In this document: positions 12,061-16,326 of the stretch, one piece after another
Numbering within the stretch: the first letter of the stretch is position 1
How the letters are laid out: each line of letters starts with the position of its first letter
Assembly: GCA_031258625.1 (NCBI GenBank)
Contig: JAIRMO010000144.1
Location: 1 to 16,326 of the forward strand
From: Spirochaetaceae bacterium
Lineage (GTDB): Bacteria; Spirochaetota; Spirochaetia; Treponematales; Breznakiellaceae
Direction of reading: 5' to 3'
Length of the DNA: 16,326 nucleotides
The notes under the pieces: generated by a model
The model's input: the letters and a program-made list of their open reading frames with translations, nothing else
What the model was told of the DNA's origin: nothing
The model's database searches: none
Position numbers and translations under genes: made by a program

Positions 12061-13656
12061 TCAATTACCGCCTTCGCCGTACCCCATCTCGGCCAGGGCT
12101 TTTTCAGCCTCCCCTATTTCGTCATAGGGTATGGCGGCGTCCGCGTAGATGATGGAATTCTCGTGGCCCTTCCCCAGGAGGAGCAGGAGATCCCCCGGCC
12201 GGGCCAGGGAAAAGGCTTTTCTGACAGCGGCGGGGCGGTCGGGGATAAGGAAAATATCCTCCTCCGGTTTCCGGCCGGGACAGCCCCGGGCGATCTCCTC
12301 CAGAATGGCCTGGGGCCGCTCATTCCGGGGGTCTTCGTCGGTGCGGAGCAGGAGGTCCGACCATTGGGAAGCGATCCGGCCCTGGAGGGGCCGTTTTTGG
12401 GTGTCCCGGTCCCCGGCGGAACCAAAATGGCTGATGATCCGGCCCCCGGACCGGTTCATCCGCTCCCGGAGGGGGGGGAAAATGGTTTCAAAAGAGGAGG
12501 GGGTGTGGGCGTAATCCACCAGGACCTCAAAGGGCTGCCCCCGGTCCACGGCGGTCATCCGTCCCCGGACGGGTTTAAGCCGGGGAACCAGGGGGATAAG
12601 GTCCCGGACCGGTATGGCGAGGAGCCCCGACACGGTAAGCAGCGCCCCCAGGACGTTCCCCGGGTTAAAAGCCCCGGCGAGCCGGTCCCGGATGAGGAAC
12701 CGCTCCCCGGTTTCCCCCGCCCGGACTTCATAACGGTTCCCGGATCGTTCGCTTTCGAGGGAAAGGAGGGACAGATCCGCCGGGGCGCCCCGGGCGCTAA
12801 AGGTAAAGGTCCGGCGCCGGGCGGCGGCCGCGGCGAAACAGGTATGGCTGGGATCATCGGCGTTGACCACCCCAAAGACGGGAACCGTTTTTTTGCCCCC
12901 CCCGTCCCGGCCTATGGACTTGACATGGTCAAACCGGTCCAAAGCCCGGAACAGATTGGCTTTATCCTCCCGGTATTGTTCCCAGGTACCGTGAAATTCC
13001 AGGTGTTCGTGGGTTACATTGGTCATAACCCCCACGTCAAAGGCCACGTCCCCTAAACGGTTGGTCCGGGGGGACAGGCCGTGGGAGCTGGCCTCTAAAA
13101 CCGCGTATTCCACCCCCCGGTCCAGCATTTCCCGTAAAAAATGATGAACCGCCGGGGCCTCCGGGGTGGTCTGATGTTCGGGATTTTTGACTTCCCCTTC
13201 CCCGATGTCGTACTGAACGGTGGATATAAACCCCGCGGGTTTCCCCGCGAGAGAGAGGAGTTGGTAGATGAGGTAAACTGTGGTGCTTTTCCCTTCGGTC
13301 CCGGTTACCCCGGTAACAACCAAACGCCCCGAAGGGAAGCCGTAAAAGGCGTCCGCCACCGCCGACATGGCGAACCGGGAATCCCGTACCCGGATATACG
13401 CCGTATTGTCCCGGCGGGTCTCAAGTTCATTCTGATGCACAATGACCGCGGCCCCCTGTTTTATGGCTTCCGGTATAAAGGAGTGGCCGTCGGCATGGAT
13501 CCCCGGCACGGCAAAGTAGAGGTTCCCCGGCTTGATCCTCCGGGAATCATAGTCCATCCCCGTGATCAAGGGGTCGAGTTCCTGGTTAATTCCCCGGACA
13601 TACCCGGCTTTTTGGGCAGTCTGGGGGGTAAAAAATTCCGATAACCGGCGCTGCAT
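12061..13656 (-). CDS. murE: UDP-N-acetylmuramoyl-tripeptide synthetase
   Basis: Cytoplasmic Mur ligase that adds the third, diamino residue to UDP-MurNAc-L-Ala-D-Glu. 531 aa. Domains in order: N-terminal UMP-binding part with SRRIKPGNLYFAVPG (38-52); ATPase with P-loop GVTGTEGKSTT (116-126, where GTNGKT is usual), TTPEAP (163-168) and DKANLF with the carbamylated lysine position (Lys232); C-terminal domain with DYAHTP (381-386) and FGSAGDRD (411-418). The substrate-selecting motif reads TDEDPRNE (439-446) rather than DNPR of meso-diaminopimelate enzymes. Spirochaete peptidoglycan of Treponema and Borrelia carries L-ornithine, so ornithine is the likely substrate; this is inference. Start ATG 13656 has GAGG a few bases upstream. 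Followed by queD with a 4-base gap. I see no convincing promoter in the 170 bases upstream. Confidence 0.93.
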   Translation of the reverse strand: MQRRLSEFFTPQTAQKAGYVRGINQELDPLITGMDYDSRRIKPGNLYFAVPGIHADGHSFIPEAIKQGAAVIVHQNELETRRDNTAYIRVRDSRFAMSAVADAFYGFPSGRLVVTGVTGTEGKSTTVYLIYQLLSLAGKPAGFISTVQYDIGEGEVKNPEHQTTPEAPAVHHFLREMLDRGVEYAVLEASSHGLSPRTNRLGDVAFDVGVMTNVTHEHLEFHGTWEQYREDKANLFRALDRFDHVKSIGRDGGGKKTVPVFGVVNADDPSHTCFAAAAARRRTFTFSARGAPADLSLLSLESERSGNRYEVRAGETGERFLIRDRLAGAFNPGNVLGALLTVSGLLAIPVRDLIPLVPRLKPVRGRMTAVDRGQPFEVLVDYAHTPSSFETIFPPLRERMNRSGGRIISHFGSAGDRDTQKRPLQGRIASQWSDLLLRTDEDPRNERPQAILEEIARGCPGRKPEEDIFLIPDRPAAVRKAFSLARPGDLLLLLGKGHENSIIYADAAIPYDEIGEAEKALAEMGYGEGGN

Positions 13657-13825
13657 GACCTCATTCTAACCGGACCGGCACGGATGGACAAGACGGACGG
13701 ACGGTATGCGGGAACCGGTTTTTTCGAAATGGGGGTCATCTTTGCCCCCCAAGGGGTTTATTTTTCAAAAAACCGCCTAATTCCCCTCAATTTTTCCATA
13801 AAAAATCCCTTTTTTCAAAAAAAAC
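13657..13825. other. intergenic region with A/T tracts
   Basis: Between the divergent murE and lipoprotein genes. It holds a short GGAC tandem repeat (about 13691-13703), a GGGGG/CCCCC hairpin near 13734-13760, and several T-then-A tracts (such as the one at 13761-13772) that would bend DNA and act as an UP-like element for the promoter at 13826. No ORF I can support. Confidence 0.4.
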
Positions 13826-13854
13826 TTGTTTTTTTGTTTCCAAAGCTTTATATT
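13826..13854 (+). promoter_or_regulatory. candidate promoter of the lipoprotein leader
   Basis: TTGTTT (13826-13831), 17-nt spacer, TATATT (13849-13854), preceded by A/T tracts. The predicted transcript start falls at about 13861, the first base of a strong hairpin. Confidence 0.55.
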
Positions 13855-13859
13855 TGATA

Positions 13860-13900
13860 TACGGACTCATCTACCCGGAATTGTTCCGGCGGAGTCCGTA
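13860..13900 (+). promoter_or_regulatory. 5'-terminal two-tier hairpin in the lipoprotein leader
   Basis: Outer arms TACGGACTC (13860-13868) and GAGTCCGTA (13892-13900) pair perfectly over 9 bp. An inner CCGGAA (13875-13880) / TTCCGG (13884-13889) closes on a TTG loop. At the very 5' end of the predicted mRNA this would protect the RNA or act as a regulatory element. GTCCG recurs twice just downstream, so alternative pairings are possible. Confidence 0.6.
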
Positions 13901-13914
13901 AAGGGGGTGTGGTT

Positions 13915-13980
13915 ATGTCCGTCTGTCCGAACAGCCGTTTTTTTTCCTCGCGCGTTTTTAATGCTATGCTAGAACTTTAA
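13915..13980 (+). CDS. possible 21-codon leader peptide
   Basis: ATG 13915 with AAAGGGGGTG about five bases upstream opens a 21-codon frame starting MSVC and ending MLEL, stopping at TAA 13978-13980, four bases before the poly-C run. Within it, a small hairpin (CTGT 13923-13926 / ACAG 13931-13934) is followed by T8 (13938-13945), which looks like a weak terminator. It could be an attenuation leader peptide or simply chance. No similarity recognised. Confidence 0.35.
   Translation: MSVCPNSRFFSSRVFNAMLEL
13962..13970 (+). promoter_or_regulatory. candidate extended -10 promoter just before the poly-C run
   Basis: TGCTATGCT matches an extended -10 element (TGn plus a four-of-six -10 box) with no good -35 box. 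Transcription from here would begin near 13977 with the poly-C run almost at the 5' end, where its length could most directly affect expression. Confidence 0.35.
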
Positions 13981-13983
13981 CTA

Positions 13984-14002
13984 CCCCCCCCCCCCCCCCC
14001 CC
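13984..14002 (+). repeat. homopolymeric C19 tract
   Basis: Nineteen consecutive C residues between the leader region and the lipoprotein gene, 119 bases before its start codon. Runs this long are prone to slipped-strand length change, and in Treponema pallidum poly-G tracts before tpr genes tune transcription. Confidence 0.95.
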
Positions 14003-14121
14003 TATCAGGTAAGGTAAATCTTCAGCTTTTTCCCCTTTTAAGGTTTCTTTCCGGTTTTTTCCATTCCCTCACGGAATTTATTTGTTCCCTTCCCTCTCCA
14101 CTATTATCCAAGGAGCGTCCT

Positions 14122-16326
14122 ATGAAATCCTCAAAAACCCTCTTCCTGTTCGGCGGCCTGGTGGCCCTGCTGGCCCTCGGGGGGACCGCCTGTTTTAACC
14201 CCAATAGCCCGGTGTCCGCCCCAACCAGGGAATCCGATACCGATACCGCCGCCACGGCCTTTAACGATATCGAGCCCTTTACCGTGTCCTTCTCCGTAAA
14301 CGGGGACGGGTCTTCCCGGAGCATCGCCGGCCTGCCCCGGGACCAGCTTAAAGCGGAGACCGGGGTTCGCAACTTCGCCCAGCTTATTGTCCTGGATACC
14401 GCCGGTAAAAAACTCATGGGCTTTGCCGAGACCACCGAAAGCGGTACGATTACGATCAACGCCCTGCCCCTGGGGAAGACCTACGCCTTCCTCCTGCTCA
14501 TGGGGCGCAAAGACGGCGGCTCCCCGCCCACCCTGCTGAACGTGGGGTTAACCCAGAGTACCCTGAACACCGAAGGTTCTACCAATATAAATATCATGAT
14601 GTATCCGGTGGTGGTACAAACCGCCTTTAGCAACAACGCACAAACCATCGAGCCGGTGATTGAGGCGGGGAAACCCAAACCGGTGTACCTTCCCCCGGGG
14701 GACTGGAAGGTCAAATGGACCATCCAACGGACAGATGCGGGTACGGACGGGTTAGACCGGCTGCGAGCGGCGCAGGCGATCATAGACGAAACCGAGTACG
14801 ATCTGGGACTAGACCAAAATGGCGGAACGAATCTCAAAATCCGGGGGCTGACCTATAAAAAGGATGGGGTAGCTGTTTCACCCGCACCGGCGGTTACGGC
14901 CATATCGAATGGTATTGAGTGGGATATATCGGCCTATACCGGGAATGGGAATATATGGAACAGTGGGGCGGTGAACTTCAATGTGGAATATGTGCCCTTT
15001 AACCTGACCGATTGGAAGATAGCCTATAACGGACAGGCGGTACAAACGGTATGTACGAGTGGCATACGCTGGATCATCCGCAACGGGGTGAATGACGCGG
15101 CCCCGGACGGGAACACGAATTTTGCCGCCTTTGGGAAGACCGATGCCAACGCCAACGGGGCGGTGGCGTTTATAGTGGGGCTGGATTCAGGAACGGCGGT
15201 ACCGGAGAACCCCGATGATTCACCGCTGAAGATAACGGACGGGACCTTTGACGGCGGCGGCGGGACCTCGCCAACCATAGGCTTTACCACCGGGGGCTAT
15301 GCGGCCGGGAAGGCCCAGGTGTATTACGCAACGGTAAGCTCCGGCGCAGGCGCCCCCGCCGCGCTTTCCGGGTCTACCGGGTATCTGGGGGAATTCGCGG
15401 CGGCTGCCCATACGGGCCGGGTAATAAGCCTGACCGCCGAGGACGACGATGTGTACCTGCTCGCGGTCAAGGACGGGGTGGTGAGCGCGCCGCATCTTAT
15501 CAGCAGATGGACCGTGGACGAAACGCTGATCATCAAAGACGGGGCGCTTTCCTGGAGCCAGCCGGCCCTTCCCCAGAGAAACATACGGTTTACCACCGCG
15601 TATACCGGGGACGCGAATGTGTACTACGCGATAGTAAGCGCCGGGGCCGACGCCCCTTCCACGTATACCGGGAACCTGGGAACCTTTAGCGCCGGGACCT
15701 ATTCGGATAAAAAGATAACGCTTCCCGGGGAGGGGACGGGGGTATATGACATCTACATGGTGATACGCCGGAACGGGAGGGCAAGCGCCCCGGTCAAGAT
15801 CAATACGGGATTCACGGGCAGGTTCGTAGGGAGTACGGGTAAAGAAAGTATATTCTGGTCCGATGACGGCGGGGAGACCTGGATAGAGACCAAAGTATCA
15901 AGCGGCGGCGCATCCACTCGGGTGGAGGGCATAGCCTACGACGGGAAGGGTACCCTTGTGGCGGTTCTGGGTCTCACGAGTAGTGGATCCTATCCTGCTG
16001 ATCAGTACGGGGGTAATAAAGTCCTCTGGTCTGATGACGGCGGGGAGAGCTGGAATCAGGCGAATTTGCCCCGGAATGCCGCGCTGCAGCGTGTGGCTTA
16101 CGGGAACGGCAAATTCGTTGCGCTTCCCCAGGGTGGCAGGAATTACGTTTATTACTCCGCCGATGGCAAGAACTGGTCTTCGTCAACACTCCCGGTGAGC
16201 AATGTGTACTGGTCTGATATGGTCTTCGGAAATGGTATGTTCGTGGCGGTTCCCTACTATGAAGACGATTTGACCTACGACAGCGTGAAGAATTTTGTAC
16301 TATTCCAAAAGTATGTCTATTCCACG
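14122..16326 (+). CDS. large lipoprotein with Asp-box (BNR) repeats, 3' end outside window
   Basis: 735 codons open to the last base, so the C-terminus is missing. ATG 14122 has AAGGAG (14110-14115) six bases upstream. Residues 1-23 are a signal peptide (MKSSKTLFLF..., GGTAC) with lipidated Cys24, so the protein is exported and probably surface-exposed. Residues about 45-370 are of unknown fold. Residues about 386-463 and 487-565 are two copies of one beta-rich module (compare GFTTGGY...YYATVSSGAGAP with RFTTAYTG...YYAIVSAGADAP). From about 570 onward come Asp-boxes SDDGGETW (580-587), SDDGGESW (637-644) and SADGKNW (679-685), separated by AYGNGKFVAL-like strands, as in beta-propellers of sialidase or BNR type. 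No catalytic sialidase residues can be identified. Codon use shifts at about 14740, where ATA and ACG become frequent. Expression may vary with the C19 tract upstream. Confidence 0.85.
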   Translation, partial: MKSSKTLFLFGGLVALLALGGTACFNPNSPVSAPTRESDTDTAATAFNDIEPFTVSFSVNGDGSSRSIAGLPRDQLKAETGVRNFAQLIVLDTAGKKLMGFAETTESGTITINALPLGKTYAFLLLMGRKDGGSPPTLLNVGLTQSTLNTEGSTNINIMMYPVVVQTAFSNNAQTIEPVIEAGKPKPVYLPPGDWKVKWTIQRTDAGTDGLDRLRAAQAIIDETEYDLGLDQNGGTNLKIRGLTYKKDGVAVSPAPAVTAISNGIEWDISAYTGNGNIWNSGAVNFNVEYVPFNLTDWKIAYNGQAVQTVCTSGIRWIIRNGVNDAAPDGNTNFAAFGKTDANANGAVAFIVGLDSGTAVPENPDDSPLKITDGTFDGGGGTSPTIGFTTGGYAAGKAQVYYATVSSGAGAPAALSGSTGYLGEFAAAAHTGRVISLTAEDDDVYLLAVKDGVVSAPHLISRWTVDETLIIKDGALSWSQPALPQRNIRFTTAYTGDANVYYAIVSAGADAPSTYTGNLGTFSAGTYSDKKITLPGEGTGVYDIYMVIRRNGRASAPVKINTGFTGRFVGSTGKESIFWSDDGGETWIETKVSSGGASTRVEGIAYDGKGTLVAVLGLTSSGSYPADQYGGNKVLWSDDGGESWNQANLPRNAALQRVAYGNGKFVALPQGGRNYVYYSADGKNWSSSTLPVSNVYWSDMVFGNGMFVAVPYYEDDLTYDSVKNFVLFQKYVYST

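Noticed and set aside
12028..13056. A 342-codon plus-strand frame opposite murE
   Set aside because: Shadow of murE; low-complexity Pro/Gly sequence, no start signal of note.
1..16326. CRISPR arrays, tRNA or rRNA genes
   Set aside because: No regularly spaced repeats, no cloverleaf with a T-loop motif, and no rRNA-like stretch seen on either strand by eye.

Overview
The window is compact bacterial DNA with strongly G/C-ending codons. The gene content fits a GC-rich Treponema-like spirochaete, possibly a gut or free-living relative. Three things point there: a ParE of the type shared with Bacteroidetes, several lipoproteins with loose lipoboxes, and a MurE whose substrate motif departs from DNPR. 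This is inference from gene families; there is no rRNA or other taxonomic marker here.

Layout. (1) 2-1471 (+): 3' part of an AMP-forming acyl-CoA synthetase, cut by the window edge. (2) 1745-3082 (+): citrate synthase with its own promoter, ending at a bidirectional terminator. (3) 3244-5328 (-): an EF-G-like translational GTPase with altered G motifs, converging on that terminator. (4) 5468-8546 (+): a coiled-coil protein overlapping parE (topoisomerase IV subunit B). Its promoter is back to back with that of the EF-G-like gene, and the two share one -35 palindrome.

(5) About 8547-10951: an accessory island bracketed by copies of the parE 3' end. It holds two lipoprotein genes (-), one of them tiny and cysteine-rich. 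It also holds a divergent XRE-family regulator (+) with a perfect 9-bp-arm palindrome over the facing promoter, and a decayed IS5-family transposase fused to an orphan coding scrap.

(6) 11019-11606 (+): an AMMECR1-domain protein. (7) 11649-13656 (-): a murE-queD pair, converging on it. (8) 13826 to the window end (+): a promoter, a 5'-terminal hairpin, a possible 21-codon leader ORF, a run of 19 C, then a large lipoprotein with Asp-box (BNR) repeats that stays open to the last base.

The housekeeping genes (citrate synthase, parE, murE) look ordinary. The parts most worth following are the poly-C leader of the large lipoprotein, which suggests phase-variable expression of a surface protein, and the island at the parE 3' end with its self-contained regulator, operator and cysteine-rich lipoprotein. 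I see no tRNA, rRNA or CRISPR array.
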